Source: an uncultured Pseudomonas sp. (GTDB taxonomy: Bacteria > Pseudomonadota > Gammaproteobacteria > Pseudomonadales > Pseudomonadaceae). From it: 64,000 bases of DNA. Under the pieces are notes generated by a model, which saw nothing but the letters and a program-made list of their open reading frames with translations, was not told where the DNA came from and searched no databases. Position 1 is the stretch's first letter. Every line of letters starts with the position of its first letter. The stretch spans positions 62,001 through 126,000 of the forward strand of contig NZ_CAMPHV010000005.1 of assembly GCF_946886105.1 (NCBI RefSeq), written 5' to 3'. Below are positions 54,515 to 64,000 of this stretch, in pieces. A program made the position numbers and the translations under genes.

Positions 54515-54617
54515 ATCATCAGGCCCTGTGGAGGTCTAGCAGTGCGGAAGTCGATTATACCCGCAGACACGACGGGAACAGCGCTGGTGCAAGGGGACCG
54601 GGAAAAACAATGCGCAC

Positions 54618-54657
54618 AAAAAAGCCCGAGGGCTCTTTCCAGAGCCATCAGGCTTTT
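54618..54657 (-). terminator. Terminator after tRNA-Lys
   Basis: On the minus strand, AAAGCC...GGCTCT pairs with AGAGCC...GGGCTTT and ends in six T residues. There are two small interior bulges. Confidence 0.85.
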
Positions 54658-54680
54658 AGCATCTTCCGCAGAAGAAAATA

Positions 54681-54756
54681 TGGTGGGTCGTGTAGGATTC
54701 GAACCTACGACCAATTGGTTAAAAGCCAACTGCTCTACCAACTGAGCTAACGACCC
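54681..54756 (-). tRNA. tRNA-Lys (UUU anticodon)
   Basis: A 76-nt tRNA with encoded CCA. The acceptor stem GGGTCGT/ACGACCC, D arm TAGCTCAGTTGGTAGAGCA and loop CTTTTAA give anticodon TTT. The T loop is GGTTCGAATCC. Confidence 0.96.
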
Positions 54757-54813
54757 AAGGCGATGCGCATGATACTGATTTAATTCATTAAATCAACAGC
54801 AAACGACAAACTT

Positions 54814-55488
54814 TTAACGATAGCGGGTCGGATCGGCCACACCGGCGCCAGCAAACCCAGCGGCGCGCAGCCGACAACTCTCGCACTTACCGCATGCGCG
54901 GCCGTCCGCATCGGCCTGATAGCAGGACACCGTCAACCCGTAGTCGACACCGCCTTGAATGCCCGCCTGAATGATCTCGGCCTTGCTCATGTACTGCAAC
55001 GGTGCCTGGATGCGAAAGCCCTGCCCTTCGACGCCGGCACGGGTCGCCAGGTTGGCCATGCGTTCGAAAGCCTCGATGAATTCCGAACGGCAATCCGGGT
55101 AACCGGAGTAATCCACCGCATTCACGCCGATAAAAATATCGCGCGCGCCCAGCACTTCCGCCCATCCCAAAGCCAGCGCCAGAAATACCGTATTGCGCGC
55201 CGGCACATAAGTGATGGGAATCCCCTCGGTCGGACTTTCCGGCACATCGATACTGCTATCGGTCAAGGCCGAACCGCCAATGCCGTTCAAATCGATCCCA
55301 ACCACCTTGTGCTCGACCACACCCAAGTGCCGCGCCACGCGCTCGGCGGCCTGCAACTCGGCGCGATGACGCTGGCCATAGTCGAAGCTCATGCTGTAGC
55401 AGCTGTAACCCTGCGCCTTGGCCAGCGCCACCACGGTGGCCGAATCCAGCCCGCCAGACAAAAGAATCAGCGCTTTTTTATCGCTCAT
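54814..55488 (-). CDS. queC: 7-cyano-7-deazaguanine synthase QueC
   Basis: A 224-residue enzyme; the start at 55488 gives [19 protein letters not shown] with the PP-loop SGGLDS. The C-terminal zinc cysteines are in [20 protein letters not shown]. It makes preQ0 for queuosine tRNA modification. The next gene upstream is queE, so two steps of one pathway are paired. Confidence 0.97.
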   Translation of the reverse strand: MSDKKALILLSGGLDSATVVALAKAQGYSCYSMSFDYGQRHRAELQAAERVARHLGVVEHKVVGIDLNGIGGSALTDSSIDVPESPTEGIPITYVPARNTVFLALALGWAEVLGARDIFIGVNAVDYSGYPDCRSEFIEAFERMANLATRAGVEGQGFRIQAPLQYMSKAEIIQAGIQGGVDYGLTVSCYQADADGRACGKCESCRLRAAGFAGAGVADPTRYR

Positions 55489-55599
55489 CGATAACACCCC
55501 ATCATTGCAAAACCCGCAGGCGAGCCCACGGGTTCTGAGCACATTGCAATTATTTACGCGCCGTCACCCGACAAGCGCTCCGAAAACCATGCACCGGGC

Positions 55600-56247
55600 T
55601 CAGTGTCCCGGTTCGTCGTTCCAGAGGATCTTGTGCAGCTGCATCTGCAGGCGCACGGGCAGGTTATCGGCGACGATCCAGTCGGCCAGGGAACGCGCGC
55701 TCAGCTCATGGTGACTGGGCGACATCAGCACCTCGCCGACGCGCTCAGCCAACCGATACTGGATCAGCTTGCTCACCGCCCAGTCGTAGTCTTCGCGCGA
55801 GCAGATGACGAACTTGACCTGATCGTTGGGCGTCAGCAGCTCGATATTTTCGTAGCGGTTGCGCGCCACCTCCGCCGAGCCCGGCGTTTTCAGATCGAGC
55901 ACCTTGCTCACCCGCGGATCGACCGCCGAAACATCCAGAGCGCCACTGGTTTCCAGCGACACTTCGTAGCCGGCATCGCACAGGCGCTCGAGCAAGGGAA
56001 TGCAATTGGGTTGGGCCAAGGGTTCGCCGCCGGTCACGCAGACATAGCGCGGCTTATAGCCGGCAACTTGCTCGAGGATGGCTTCCAGCGACTGGATCTC
56101 GCCGCCGCTGAAGGCATAGGCGGTGTCGCAGTATTGGCAACGCAAAGGACAGCCGGTCAGGCGAACGAACACGGTCGGCAAGCCGGCGGTGCGCGTCTCG
56201 CCCTGCAGCGAGTAGAAAATCTCGGTAATGCGCAGGGTTTCTTGCAT
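55600..56247 (-). CDS. queE: 7-carboxy-7-deazaguanine synthase QueE
   Basis: A 215-residue radical SAM enzyme; the start at 56247 gives MQETLRITEIFYSLQGE. The cluster motif is CPLRCQYC (C-x3-C-x2-C), and the SAM site is GGEPLAQ. It acts before QueC in the same pathway. It lies 188 bp after cpoB, from which it is separated by a terminator. Confidence 0.96.
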   Translation of the reverse strand: MQETLRITEIFYSLQGETRTAGLPTVFVRLTGCPLRCQYCDTAYAFSGGEIQSLEAILEQVAGYKPRYVCVTGGEPLAQPNCIPLLERLCDAGYEVSLETSGALDVSAVDPRVSKVLDLKTPGSAEVARNRYENIELLTPNDQVKFVICSREDYDWAVSKLIQYRLAERVGEVLMSPSHHELSARSLADWIVADNLPVRLQMQLHKILWNDEPGH

Positions 56248-56393
56248 ATCAGCCACGGGCGTGACGGCTAAACAGGCCATCCGCCTCCGTTGCGGGAAAA
56301 AGGGGTGCGAATTGTATACGAAAAAAATTCCGGGAGAAATTTTTAACGTCGTGCAGCGACGGCCCGAAGGGTGGCCGCCAGGGATAGCAGGCA

Positions 56394-56425
56394 ATAAAAA
56401 GCCCGCGACAGACGCAGGCTTTTAG
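56394..56425 (-). terminator. Terminator of the tol-pal-cpoB operon
   Basis: On the minus strand, AAAGCCtGCG pairs with GCgGGCTTT and is followed by TTATT. Confidence 0.75.
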
Positions 56426-56440
56426 GTCGTTGAACCAGGC

Positions 56441-57259
56441 TTACTGCAAGCGCTGTAAATCGCGCTGCGCCAATTGTGCTGCCGAGCTACCCGGATACTG
56501 GGCGACCACTTGCTGCAGGATGCCTTTGGCCTTATCGGTATTACCCAGACGCTGCTCGACATCGGCGAGCTTGAACAACGAATCGGGCACCTTGGCATGG
56601 CTCGGATACGCCTGGCTGACCTTGGCGAAGGCCTGACCGGCGCCTTGCAGATTGCCCTGCGCCAGGTTTACTTCGCCCAACCAATACTGGGCATTGCCGG
56701 CATATTGACTGTTCGGGTACTTACGCAGGAAAGCGCTAAAGGCCTGATTGGCCTTATCGAAGTCCTTCGCCTTGATCAGATCGAAGGCGGCTTCGTAGAA
56801 CAGTTTTTCCTTGGCGGGATCGGCCGGCTCATTGCTGGCTGCCGTTGGCGCCTGACCCGCTGGCGGGGTCGGCGCACCGCTGGCGTCGATGGCGCCATCG
56901 GTTGGGGAATTCTGGTTGACTGCAGCACCGGCTGCGCCACCACTACTCATACGTCGATCGAGATCCTGATAACGCTCCAGGCTCTCCTGTTTCAGACGCT
57001 GAATCTCATTCTGCTGCTCTTCGAGCATGCCGCGCAGTTGCGCGATTTCTTGCTGCATTTGCTGTAATTGGTTGAACAGCATGCCTTGCGCCGAGGCAGG
57101 GGCCGTAGCCCCTCCCCCGACGTAGGCGCCGGACGTGCCGTAACCAGCAGGGGGATAACTGCCATATTCGGCATTATTATCCACCACGGGAACCTCAGCC
57201 CAAGCCGCGAACGGCAGGCTGAGCGCCAAAATGGTCAAAGCACGGCGGCAGGTACGCAT
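56441..57259 (-). CDS. cpoB: Cell-division coordinator CpoB (YbgF)
   Basis: A 272-residue periplasmic protein with a signal peptide ending PFAAWAEVP. A coiled coil (about 62-100, MLFNQLQQMQQEIAQLRG and on) is followed by three C-terminal TPR repeats (FYEAAFDLIKAKDFDKA, YWLGEVNLAQGN). It links peptidoglycan synthesis with outer-membrane constriction through TolA and PBP1B. It follows pal after 6 bp and is the last gene of the tol operon. Confidence 0.95.
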   Translation of the reverse strand: MRTCRRALTILALSLPFAAWAEVPVVDNNAEYGSYPPAGYGTSGAYVGGGATAPASAQGMLFNQLQQMQQEIAQLRGMLEEQQNEIQRLKQESLERYQDLDRRMSSGGAAGAAVNQNSPTDGAIDASGAPTPPAGQAPTAASNEPADPAKEKLFYEAAFDLIKAKDFDKANQAFSAFLRKYPNSQYAGNAQYWLGEVNLAQGNLQGAGQAFAKVSQAYPSHAKVPDSLFKLADVEQRLGNTDKAKGILQQVVAQYPGSSAAQLAQRDLQRLQ

Positions 57260-57265
57260 ATCGAA

Positions 57266-57763
57266 TTACTTACGCAGTTCGACGCGGCGGTTTTGCGCCC
57301 AGGATTGCTCGTCGTTGCCAGTGGCAATCGCACGCTCTTCACCGTAGGAAACCACTTCCAGCTGAGCAGGGGAAACGCCCTGCAGCACCAGGTAGCGCTG
57401 AACGGCTTTGGAGCGACGCTCGCCCAGAGCCATGTTGTATTCACGGGTACCGCGCTCGTCAGCGTGGCCTTCCAGAACGACGCGAGCGCCGTTGCCTTTC
57501 AGGTCTTTGGCGTGAACGTCCAGAGCGCGCATGGCTTCCGGCTTCAGGTCCGAGCTGTCGTATTCGAAGTAGAAGGTGGTGATAGCGCGCAGAGCCGCTT
57601 CTTCGCTCAGGCTGCCATCGACGTCGCCAGTGTTGGCGCCGTAACCAGCGTTAGGATCGGTTGCGCCTTCGCCAGCAGCGTCGCCGCCCTTGGACGAACA
57701 ACCAGCGGCTACGGCCAGAGCCAAAGCCAGAGCAGCAAACTTACCAAATTTCAGCATTTCCAT
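57266..57763 (-). CDS. pal: Peptidoglycan-associated lipoprotein Pal (OprL)
   Basis: A 165-residue lipoprotein; the start at 57763 gives [14 protein letters not shown] and the lipobox AAGC. The OmpA-like domain (about 60-165) has [25 protein letters not shown] and NRRVELRK, which bind diaminopimelate of peptidoglycan. It binds TolB and keeps the outer membrane tied to the wall. Confidence 0.97.
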   Translation of the reverse strand: MEMLKFGKFAALALALAVAAGCSSKGGDAAGEGATDPNAGYGANTGDVDGSLSEEAALRAITTFYFEYDSSDLKPEAMRALDVHAKDLKGNGARVVLEGHADERGTREYNMALGERRSKAVQRYLVLQGVSPAQLEVVSYGEERAIATGNDEQSWAQNRRVELRK

Positions 57764-57841
57764 CGTGTAACTCCTAGTGAACCCCAGTGTGTTAAAGCAG
57801 TGTTGCAAAAGCAGATCAAACAGTTATGTGTAACGGCCGCA

Positions 57842-59143
57842 TCAGTTCAGGAAGGGGGACCAGGAAGGCTCTCGAACTTCGCCTTGAGCGGTAGGAAGAG
57901 GGAGCCTAACGCGACCATTGGTGGACGCTAACATCAAGACTCCCCGACCCTGCTGGCGGGTGGCGTAGATTACCATGGTGCCATTAGGCGCAACAGTGGG
58001 CGACTCATCCAGACTGGTGTCGGAAAGAATACGAGGCGCACCGCCGCGGGCCAGGTCCAGCGCCGCTACCTTGAACACGGTGAAACCGTCCTGGCGATGG
58101 ATCATCACCAGGGTTTTTTCGTCAGCGGACAGCTTCGGGTTGGCGTTGTAGTTACCGACAAAGGTCACACGCTCGACTGCACCGCTGTTGATATTGGTTT
58201 TGTAGATTTGTGGTTTTCCCGAACGGTCGGACGTGAAATACAGGGTCTGACCATCCTTACCCCAGAAAGGTTCAGTATCGATCGAGCCCTGGTTAGTCAC
58301 CTGGCGCAGTTGCCGGCTACCCATGTCCATTACATAAACTTCCGGATTGCCGTCCTTGGACAGTACGAATGCCAGACGATTGCCATCCGGCGACCAGGCC
58401 GGCGCGCCGTTAAGGCCTTCGAAATTGGTGATCTGCTCGCGGCGACCGGTATCGACGTGCTGCACGAAAATCCGCGGGCGCTTCTGCTCGAAGGAGACAT
58501 AAGCGATACGCCGGCCATCCGGAGCGAAGGATGGAGATAGAATCGGTTCGCGCGATTGCAGCAGGGTCACCGCACGGGCACCGTCGTAGTCGGAGCGCTG
58601 CAGGGTGTAACGGGTGTTATTGACCGAAAAGCGCTCGGCGGTCACGTAGAGCAAACGGGTGGAAAACGCGCCTTTGACCCCGGTCAGCTTCTCGAACGAC
58701 TGATCGGCGATATGGTGCGCCATATCACGTATTTGATCGACGCCACCGCCGACGCTGCCGGTCAATACCTGCTGTTCGGTGGCCACGTTGAACAGGGCGA
58801 ACTGCACCTGCAAACGCCCGCCGCTGGGCACCATATTGCCGACCAGCACGTACTGGGCGCCGAGCGCTTTCCAGTCGCGATAGATCACTTCGCTGGCCTG
58901 GGTCGGCAGGCTGATCATGTTCTGCCGGGCGATAGGTTCGAACACGCCGGAATTGCGCAGGTCGTTGCCGATAATTTCCGCCATGTCGTCCGGCAATACG
59001 CTGCCGCTTTGCCAGCCAAAGGGGACAACGGCGATGGGGGTGGCGCGGTCGGTACCAGTGCTGATCACCAAGGGATCAGCCGCCTGAACGACGCCGACCA
59101 TCATGGTCAGGCCGAGCAGGACGATACGCATCAGGATATTCAC
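57842..59143 (-). CDS. tolB: Tol-Pal translocation protein TolB
   Basis: A 433-residue periplasmic protein with a signal peptide ([19 protein letters not shown]). The N-terminal domain (about 25-160) is followed by a six-bladed beta-propeller with repeats such as [13 protein letters not shown] and [13 protein letters not shown]. It binds Pal through the propeller and TolA through its N-terminus. Its start overlaps the tolA stop by 4 bp. Confidence 0.97.
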   Translation of the reverse strand: MNILMRIVLLGLTMMVGVVQAADPLVISTGTDRATPIAVVPFGWQSGSVLPDDMAEIIGNDLRNSGVFEPIARQNMISLPTQASEVIYRDWKALGAQYVLVGNMVPSGGRLQVQFALFNVATEQQVLTGSVGGGVDQIRDMAHHIADQSFEKLTGVKGAFSTRLLYVTAERFSVNNTRYTLQRSDYDGARAVTLLQSREPILSPSFAPDGRRIAYVSFEQKRPRIFVQHVDTGRREQITNFEGLNGAPAWSPDGNRLAFVLSKDGNPEVYVMDMGSRQLRQVTNQGSIDTEPFWGKDGQTLYFTSDRSGKPQIYKTNINSGAVERVTFVGNYNANPKLSADEKTLVMIHRQDGFTVFKVAALDLARGGAPRILSDTSLDESPTVAPNGTMVIYATRQQGRGVLMLASTNGRVRLPLPTAQGEVREPSWSPFLN

Positions 59144-60111
59144 AGACCTAAATCCTCCGGTTTGAAGACAGCGCGACGCTGCCGGTAAAGACGATCGAAT
59201 GTGGCACGATCCAATTGCTGCATTTCCGCGATACGTCCGACGTTACGCACCGCCTGCACGGCGGAGCTGTCGAAAGGTGCATCGCCACTCGAACGGGTTA
59301 CGCTGGCATTGATGATAGTGCCGTCGGGCAACATCTCGATCAGTACTTCAACGCTCATGCCGGCCCGCGCCGACGGTGGGCGGATCCAGCGTTCGCTGAC
59401 CAGCTTAACGATCAAATCGTCCAGATTGCCCGCCACCTCATCGCCCTGGGTCTCGGCGATGGCTTGCTGGCGCCCCACATCCTCGGAGAGCAACTCGGCC
59501 AGGGCCGCCGCTTTCTTGTCTTCCAGGGCTTTACGCTGCGCGGCTTCGGCGGCCTTTTTCTTGGCATCCTCCGCGGCTTTTTTCTTCGCCGCTTCGGCTG
59601 CCGCCTTTTTCTTCGCCTCTTCGGCCGCCTTCTTCTTGGCATCCTCGGCGGCTTTCTTTTTCGCGGCCTCGTCTGCGGCTTTTTTCTTGGCGATATCCGC
59701 TAGTTTCTTCTGCTCGGCGGCCTTTTTCGCCGCCTCGGCTTTCTTCGCTGCGTCGGCCTGCTTCGCGGCCTCGGCCTTCTTGGCTTCTTCGGCTTTTTTC
59801 TGCTCCGCAGCCTTGGCGGCGACGGCCTGTTTTTCCTGCTCGGCTTTTTTCTGCTCGAGCTGTTCGGTTTCATAAACCGGCGCGGTGGTTTTCTTGGTTT
59901 CCCCGGCGATCTTCTGATTGGTCTGGGTGGTGGCCTGACTCTGCGACTGCAGCTTATATAAGGTCGCCTGCACCACTGGCCTGGCGGGTGGCAGATCCGG
60001 GGCAAAGGCAAAGCTGACGAACAGCATGGCGAACATCAGCGCGTGCAGCGCCACGGCCCAAAGCACCGGCCAGAACAGGCTTTCCGAAGGGGAACGCTCG
60101 CGTTGCTGCAT
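59140..60111 (-). CDS. tolA: Tol-Pal inner-membrane protein TolA
   Basis: A 323-residue protein. There is one N-terminal helix ([20 protein letters not shown]), a long Ala/Lys/Glu-rich helix (about 75-210; repeats of KKKAAEDAK type), and a C-terminal domain (about 220-323) ending in [16 protein letters not shown]. It spans the periplasm and links TolQR energy to TolB-Pal. The Ala/Lys repeats could recombine in length. It overlaps tolR by one base. Confidence 0.96.
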   Translation of the reverse strand: MQQRERSPSESLFWPVLWAVALHALMFAMLFVSFAFAPDLPPARPVVQATLYKLQSQSQATTQTNQKIAGETKKTTAPVYETEQLEQKKAEQEKQAVAAKAAEQKKAEEAKKAEAAKQADAAKKAEAAKKAAEQKKLADIAKKKAADEAAKKKAAEDAKKKAAEEAKKKAAAEAAKKKAAEDAKKKAAEAAQRKALEDKKAAALAELLSEDVGRQQAIAETQGDEVAGNLDDLIVKLVSERWIRPPSARAGMSVEVLIEMLPDGTIINASVTRSSGDAPFDSSAVQAVRNVGRIAEMQQLDRATFDRLYRQRRAVFKPEDLGL

Positions 60112-60563
60112 CAGGGGGCCTCGGTGATCAGCCCGACGTTACCGACGTCGGCCTGCTGCAGGCCGCCCATGGCAGCCATCACGGTGCCGTAATCGACCGC
60201 CTTGTCGCCGCGCACGAATACCTGCACCTGTTTACCCTGGGTGCGACTCTGATTGATGATCGCAGTCACTGCGCGGGTCATTTCCTCCAAAGTCATCGCC
60301 TGATCCTGCACGGTGTCGACATCGACTTCGCTGCCCATATTCCAGTAATAGGACTTGTCGGCCTTGATCGAGATGGTCAGCACCTGGGCGTTGTTATCCT
60401 GCGGCAAAACCTCGCTGCTGACCTTCGGCAGATCGACCTTGACCCCTTGATTGAGCATCGGCGCGGTCACCATAAAGATGACCAGCAGTACCAACATCAC
60501 ATCGATGTAGGGCACCACGTTCATCTCGGCGACCGGCTTGCGTCTGTTGCGAATTCTCGCCAT
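60111..60563 (-). CDS. tolR: Tol-Pal proton-motive protein TolR
   Basis: A 150-residue ExbD-like protein. The single helix VPYIDVMLVLLVIFMVTAPM carries the proton-carrying aspartate (D25 region), and a periplasmic domain follows. It works with TolQ to harvest the proton gradient. The tolQ stop lies 32 bp upstream. Confidence 0.96.
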   Translation of the reverse strand: MARIRNRRKPVAEMNVVPYIDVMLVLLVIFMVTAPMLNQGVKVDLPKVSSEVLPQDNNAQVLTISIKADKSYYWNMGSEVDVDTVQDQAMTLEEMTRAVTAIINQSRTQGKQVQVFVRGDKAVDYGTVMAAMGGLQQADVGNVGLITEAP

Positions 60564-60595
60564 GGCTTAAAACCTGTATTAAAGATGCCGAGGGC

Positions 60596-61291
60596 TTAGT
60601 CGTCGCTGGTGTGCACTTTGCGATGCAGAATCGCCTGGAACTCGTCGGCGAAGGTGTAGTAACGGCCGATCAGCATCTCGCCACGCGCGGAAAAACGGTT
60701 GTAGGCGATGACCGCAGGAATGGCGGCGAACAGGCCGATGGCCGTAGCGATCAGCGCCTCTGCGATACCCGGCGCCACAGTGGCGAGGGTCGCTTGCTGC
60801 ACCTGGGCCAGCCCGCGGAACGAGTTCATGATCCCCCAGACGGTGCCGAACAAACCAATATAGGGGCTGGTAGAGCCGACGGTGGCGAGGAACGGTAGGC
60901 TCTGCTCGAGCTTCTCTTCTTCGCGCGAAATGGCCACGCGCATAGCGCGCGCCACGGCGTCCATCACCGCATCCGGGTCGACGCCCTGCTGCTGACGCAG
61001 GCGCGAGAATTCCTTGAAGCCGGCGCGGAAGATCTGCTCCAGACCGGAATCCGGATCCGGGTTGCTGCCCGCCTGGCGGTACAGCTTGGACAGATCGATA
61101 CCGGACCAGAAGCGCTCTTCGAAGTTGTCCAGGGCACGCTTGGCCGCACGCAGCAAAGTGGTGCGCTGAAAGATCATGACCCAGGAGGTGACCGACGCGG
61201 CCACCAGCGTCAACATCACCAATTGCACCACCAGGCTGGCGTTGCTGATCAAACTCCACATCGACATATGGTCAACGGCGTTGGCTTCCAC
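60596..61291 (-). CDS. tolQ: Tol-Pal motor protein TolQ
   Basis: A 231-residue protein with three helices, as in ExbB/MotA: LVVQLVMLTLVAASVTSWVM, LFGTVWGIMNSF and ALIATAIGLFAAIPAVIAYN. The core PYIGLFGTVWGIM and GIAEALIATAIGL are conserved. It forms the stator with TolR. It is 2 bp after ybgC. Confidence 0.96.
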   Translation of the reverse strand: MEANAVDHMSMWSLISNASLVVQLVMLTLVAASVTSWVMIFQRTTLLRAAKRALDNFEERFWSGIDLSKLYRQAGSNPDPDSGLEQIFRAGFKEFSRLRQQQGVDPDAVMDAVARAMRVAISREEEKLEQSLPFLATVGSTSPYIGLFGTVWGIMNSFRGLAQVQQATLATVAPGIAEALIATAIGLFAAIPAVIAYNRFSARGEMLIGRYYTFADEFQAILHRKVHTSDD

Positions 61292-61293
61292 GC

Positions 61294-61749
61294 TTACTCT
61301 CCTGCTCTACTAGATGTACCCGCGCCGCCCTGCTCGGCAAAGGCCGCACGCAGAACTGGGGGAATAGCCCGGGGTTTCAAACTGCTGGCGCCGACACAGG
61401 CCACCAAAAACTGCCCCTCACAGAGCAGCACATCATCCGCCACGCGCCTGACCTGTTGACGAAAACGCAGGCTGACACGGTTCAACTCGATCACTTCGGC
61501 CGTTACCAGCAGCTCGTCGTCCAGACGTGCCGGCGCGTGATAGCGCGCCTCTGCCGAATGCACGACGAATAACAGGCCCTCACCTGCCAGCGCCGACTGG
61601 GCAAAACCCAGATCACGCAGCCGCTCGGTGCGAGCCCGTTCCATAAATTTGAGGTAATTGACGTAGTAGACGATGCCGCCCGCATCCGTGTCTTCGTAGT
61701 AAACCCGACAACGATGGGCGAAAGACTGAACTCCGTTTGATGCGCGCAT
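61294..61749 (-). CDS. ybgC: Acyl-CoA thioesterase YbgC
   Basis: A 151-residue hotdog-fold enzyme with the active site [19 protein letters not shown]. It hydrolyses short acyl-CoA or acts on acyl-ACP in the envelope. It is the first gene of the tol-pal operon, as in other gammaproteobacteria, 52 bp after ruvB. Confidence 0.94.
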   Translation of the reverse strand: MRASNGVQSFAHRCRVYYEDTDAGGIVYYVNYLKFMERARTERLRDLGFAQSALAGEGLLFVVHSAEARYHAPARLDDELLVTAEVIELNRVSLRFRQQVRRVADDVLLCEGQFLVACVGASSLKPRAIPPVLRAAFAEQGGAGTSSRAGE

Positions 61750-61801
61750 ACTCTAGTGCCAGCTCCCGTTCTTGCCAATTGCCTGAGATAAGTATTTTTT
61801 T

Positions 61802-62854
61802 CTATTCATTGTCGTCCGCAAATAGATCGGCACTTGGCAATTCGCCCATGCGCTTGGGCGTATTCAGGCCGAAGTGCAAGTAGGCGTGACGGGTAACCAC
61901 GCGCCCGCGCGGGGTGCGCATGATGTAGCCCTGCTGAATCAGGTAGGGCTCCAATACGTCTTCGATGGTGTGGCGCTCTTCGCTGATCGCCGCCGCCAGG
62001 TTGTCGACCCCGACCGGGCCCCCGTCGAACTTCTCGATCATGGTCAACAGCAGCCGACGGTCCTGATGGTCGAAACCGCGCTCGTCGACATCCAGCAGGT
62101 TCAACGCCTTGTCGGCGATGGCCTGGGTGATCCGGCCCTGGCCGCGCACTTCGGCGAAGTCGCGCACGCGGCGCAACAGGCGGTTGGCTATACGCGGGGT
62201 GCCACGGGCGCGCCGAGCGATCTCGAAGGCGCCCTGCTGCTCGATCGGCAAGCCGAGAATCCCCGCCGAACGCATGACGATAGTGGTCAGGTCGTCGACG
62301 TTATAGAACTCCAGACGCTGGACGATACCGAAGCGGTCGCGCAGCGGATTGGTCAGCATGCCGGCGCGGGTGGTGGCGCCGACCAGGGTGAACGGTGGCA
62401 AATCGAGCTTGATCGAACGCGCCGCGGGGCCCTCGCCGATCATGATGTCGAGCTGGAAATCCTCCATGGCCGGGTACAGCACTTCCTCGACGATGGGCGA
62501 CAGACGATGGATTTCATCGATGAACAGCAGATCGCCCGGTTCAAGATTGGTCAGCAACGCGGCGAGATCGCCCGGGCGTTCGAGTACCGGACCCGAGGTG
62601 CTTTTGATCGAGACGTTCATTTCCTGGGCGATGATATTGGCCAAGGTGGTTTTGCCCAGACCGGGTGGGCCGAAGATCAATGTGTGGTCCAAGGCCTCGC
62701 TGCGCCCACGGGCGGCCTGGATGAACAGCTCCATCTGTTCGCGCACATTCGGCTGACCGATGTAATCGGCCAGCTTGAGCGGACGGATAGCACGGTCGAC
62801 CTGCTCGTCGCGATCGAGCGTGGTGGAGGTAATCAAGCGATCGGCTTCTAGCAC
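61802..62854 (-). CDS. ruvB: Holliday junction helicase motor RuvB
   Basis: A 350-residue AAA+ ATPase with Walker [10 protein letters not shown], Walker B DEIHRL, sensor GATTRAGML and a C-terminal winged helix ([16 protein letters not shown]). It drives branch migration with RuvA. Its ATG overlaps the ruvA stop by one base, giving coupled translation. Confidence 0.98.
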   Translation of the reverse strand: MLEADRLITSTTLDRDEQVDRAIRPLKLADYIGQPNVREQMELFIQAARGRSEALDHTLIFGPPGLGKTTLANIIAQEMNVSIKSTSGPVLERPGDLAALLTNLEPGDLLFIDEIHRLSPIVEEVLYPAMEDFQLDIMIGEGPAARSIKLDLPPFTLVGATTRAGMLTNPLRDRFGIVQRLEFYNVDDLTTIVMRSAGILGLPIEQQGAFEIARRARGTPRIANRLLRRVRDFAEVRGQGRITQAIADKALNLLDVDERGFDHQDRRLLLTMIEKFDGGPVGVDNLAAAISEERHTIEDVLEPYLIQQGYIMRTPRGRVVTRHAYLHFGLNTPKRMGELPSADLFADDNE

Positions 62855-63459
62855 TACAGCATTCCCTTCAGGGCACGACGAATCAAATCTTCACTACTCA
62901 GGCCTTCTTCCTTGATGGCTGAGACGGCGCGACTGGCTTCCTGGGGTTTATAACCGAGAGAAATAAGTGCACTGACCGCATCATTCTCCGCGCTTATGAC
63001 TGCGCCCTTGCCCCGAGGTTCAACCACCAGCGGGGTCATACCCGGCACGGTTTCCCAGGCCTTGAAGCGATCCTTGAGCTCGACCAGCAAACGCTCGGCG
63101 GTTTTCTTGCCGACGCCGGGAATCTTCACCAGTACCGAGGTGTCCTGCGCTTGCACGCAGCGCACCAGCTCGTCGACCTCCAGCCCGGACATCAAGGCCA
63201 GGGCCAACTTGGGGCCGACGCCATTGAGACGGATCAACTCGCGGAACAGCTCGCGCTCGCGCTTCTCGTAGAAGCCATATAACAGGTGCGCATCCTCGCG
63301 CACCACCAAATGGGTATGCAATGTCAGGGGTTCGCCCACCGCCGGTAAACGGTACAAGGTCGTCATGGGGACTTCCAGCTCATAACCCAGACCATTCACA
63401 TCCAGAATTACATGGGGCGGGTGTTTCTCCGCCAGGGTACCGCGCAAACGTCCGATCAC
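62854..63459 (-). CDS. ruvA: Holliday junction DNA-binding protein RuvA
   Basis: A 201-residue protein starting at GTG 63459 ([12 protein letters not shown]), the family N-terminus; the longer frame is unsupported. An OB fold is followed by two helix-hairpin-helix motifs ([13 protein letters not shown] and [13 protein letters not shown]) and a flexible C-terminal domain that binds RuvB. It lies 20 bp after ruvC. Confidence 0.97.
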   Translation of the reverse strand: MIGRLRGTLAEKHPPHVILDVNGLGYELEVPMTTLYRLPAVGEPLTLHTHLVVREDAHLLYGFYEKRERELFRELIRLNGVGPKLALALMSGLEVDELVRCVQAQDTSVLVKIPGVGKKTAERLLVELKDRFKAWETVPGMTPLVVEPRGKGAVISAENDAVSALISLGYKPQEASRAVSAIKEEGLSSEDLIRRALKGML

Positions 63460-63479
63460 CGCTGCTTCCTTGAATATGC

Positions 63480-64000
63480 TTATAAACGAAGACGACCGGC
63501 ACGCCGCTTGGCGCCGACCAGACCATGGGGAATCAGACTCTGCCGGTGGTGGGCATGGCAAAGCGCGACCGCCAGGGCATCGGAGGCGTCGATCTGCGGC
63601 TTTTGCACCAACTTGAGCAGGTGCATGACCATCAATTGCACCTGCTCCTTGTTCGCCCCACCGCTGCCAGAAATCGCCTGCTTGACCTGGGTCGCGGTGT
63701 ATTCGGCGACATCCAGACCCGCTTCGATCCCCGCTACTATGGCCACGCCCCGCGCCTGGCCGAGCTTCAGCGCCGAGTCAGGGTTGCGCGCCATGAACAC
63801 CTGTTCGATGCCCATGGTCACCGGCCCATAGGTTTCGATGACCTCGCGCACCCCGCGAAACACGATCTGCAGGCGCTCGGCCATGGAACCGCTACCCGTA
63901 CGGATGCAGCCCGAAGCGACATATTCGCAACTGCGTCCGGTGTCGCGCACCACGCCGTAGCCGGTGATGCGCGAACCGGGGTCGATGCCGAGAATCAAGG
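63480..64000 (-). CDS. ruvC: Holliday junction resolvase RuvC, 5' end cut by window
   Basis: At least 172 residues. The RNase H fold starts [17 protein letters not shown] with the first catalytic aspartate; other acidic residues are in [11 protein letters not shown] and [15 protein letters not shown]. The frame stays open to the window edge and a TTG at 63998 is probably an internal leucine codon, so a few N-terminal residues are missing. It heads ruvCAB. Confidence 0.96.
   Translation of the reverse strand, partial: LILGIDPGSRITGYGVVRDTGRSCEYVASGCIRTGSGSMAERLQIVFRGVREVIETYGPVTMGIEQVFMARNPDSALKLGQARGVAIVAGIEAGLDVAEYTATQVKQAISGSGGANKEQVQLMVMHLLKLVQKPQIDASDALAVALCHAHHRQSLIPHGLVGAKRRAGRLRL

Noticed and set aside
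55489..55599. preQ1 riboswitch before queC
   Set aside because: The short gap between queE and queC shows no recognisable H-type pseudoknot pattern.

Overview
The window looks like the chromosome of a Pseudomonas-type gammaproteobacterium. The GC-rich codon use, the ruvCAB-ybgC-tolQRAB-pal-cpoB-queE-queC-tRNA-Lys-nadA order, the dapA-bamC and gcvR-bcp blocks, an OprP/OprO-like porin, and many REP-type palindromes all fit that genus. No species is claimed.

Left part (1-24.7 kb): the 3' part of an HExxH metallopeptidase-like gene; an FtsH-type AAA+ protease; a FliB-like lysine methylase; a TAXI/TRAP binding protein; PpiC; a CAP-domain protein; a universal stress protein; a second YebC-like regulator; a lipoprotein and a periplasmic binding protein; a Ser/Thr kinase-phosphatase-FHA cluster; an MFS exporter facing a TetR regulator; ahpC-ahpF; a quinone oxidoreductase and the Prc tail-specific protease.

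Centre (24.7-34.5 kb): this is the most unusual part. A gene for an EAL-CBS-GGDEF cyclic-di-GMP protein is split by 8,054 bp of AT-rich DNA. The insert is two consecutive 4,027-bp copies of one three-gene operon: a predicted PD-(D/E)XK (Cap4-like) nuclease, a small middle protein, and an SMC/Rad50-like ATPase with a CxxC...CxC zinc site. This matches the plan of Lamassu/DdmABC and other ABC three-component (ABC-3C) defence systems. All three junctions carry the same CAACGAC core, which encodes part of the conserved FND segment of GGDEF domains. The junctions look like products of site-specific, tandem integration, but the unit encodes no recombinase. Removing both copies restores the reading frame exactly.

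34.5-42.4 kb: a FemAB/GNAT-like protein, a phosphate-type porin, and a minus-strand metal-stress operon. The operon has a Cys-repeat RiPP precursor (HvfA-like), its DUF692 enzyme (HvfB), HvfC and DoxX, with an ECF sigma factor, a zinc-finger anti-sigma factor and a KAS III enzyme upstream.

42.4-45.5 kb: a decayed mobile-element zone next to tRNA-Ser(CGA). It holds an mqsRA toxin-antitoxin locus whose toxin gene has an in-frame stop, an integrase C-terminal remnant, a duplicated tRNA 3' end and repeated GTGCCAAA motifs.

45.5-64 kb: core genes, namely a long-form purC, bamC, dapA, gcvR, bcp, an AI-2E/PerM permease, tusA, bepA, nadA, tRNA-Lys, queC, queE, the complete tol-pal operon and ruvBA, with ruvC running off the end. 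Gene starts were moved from the longest open frame wherever a ribosome-binding site, signal peptide or family N-terminus indicated a downstream start.
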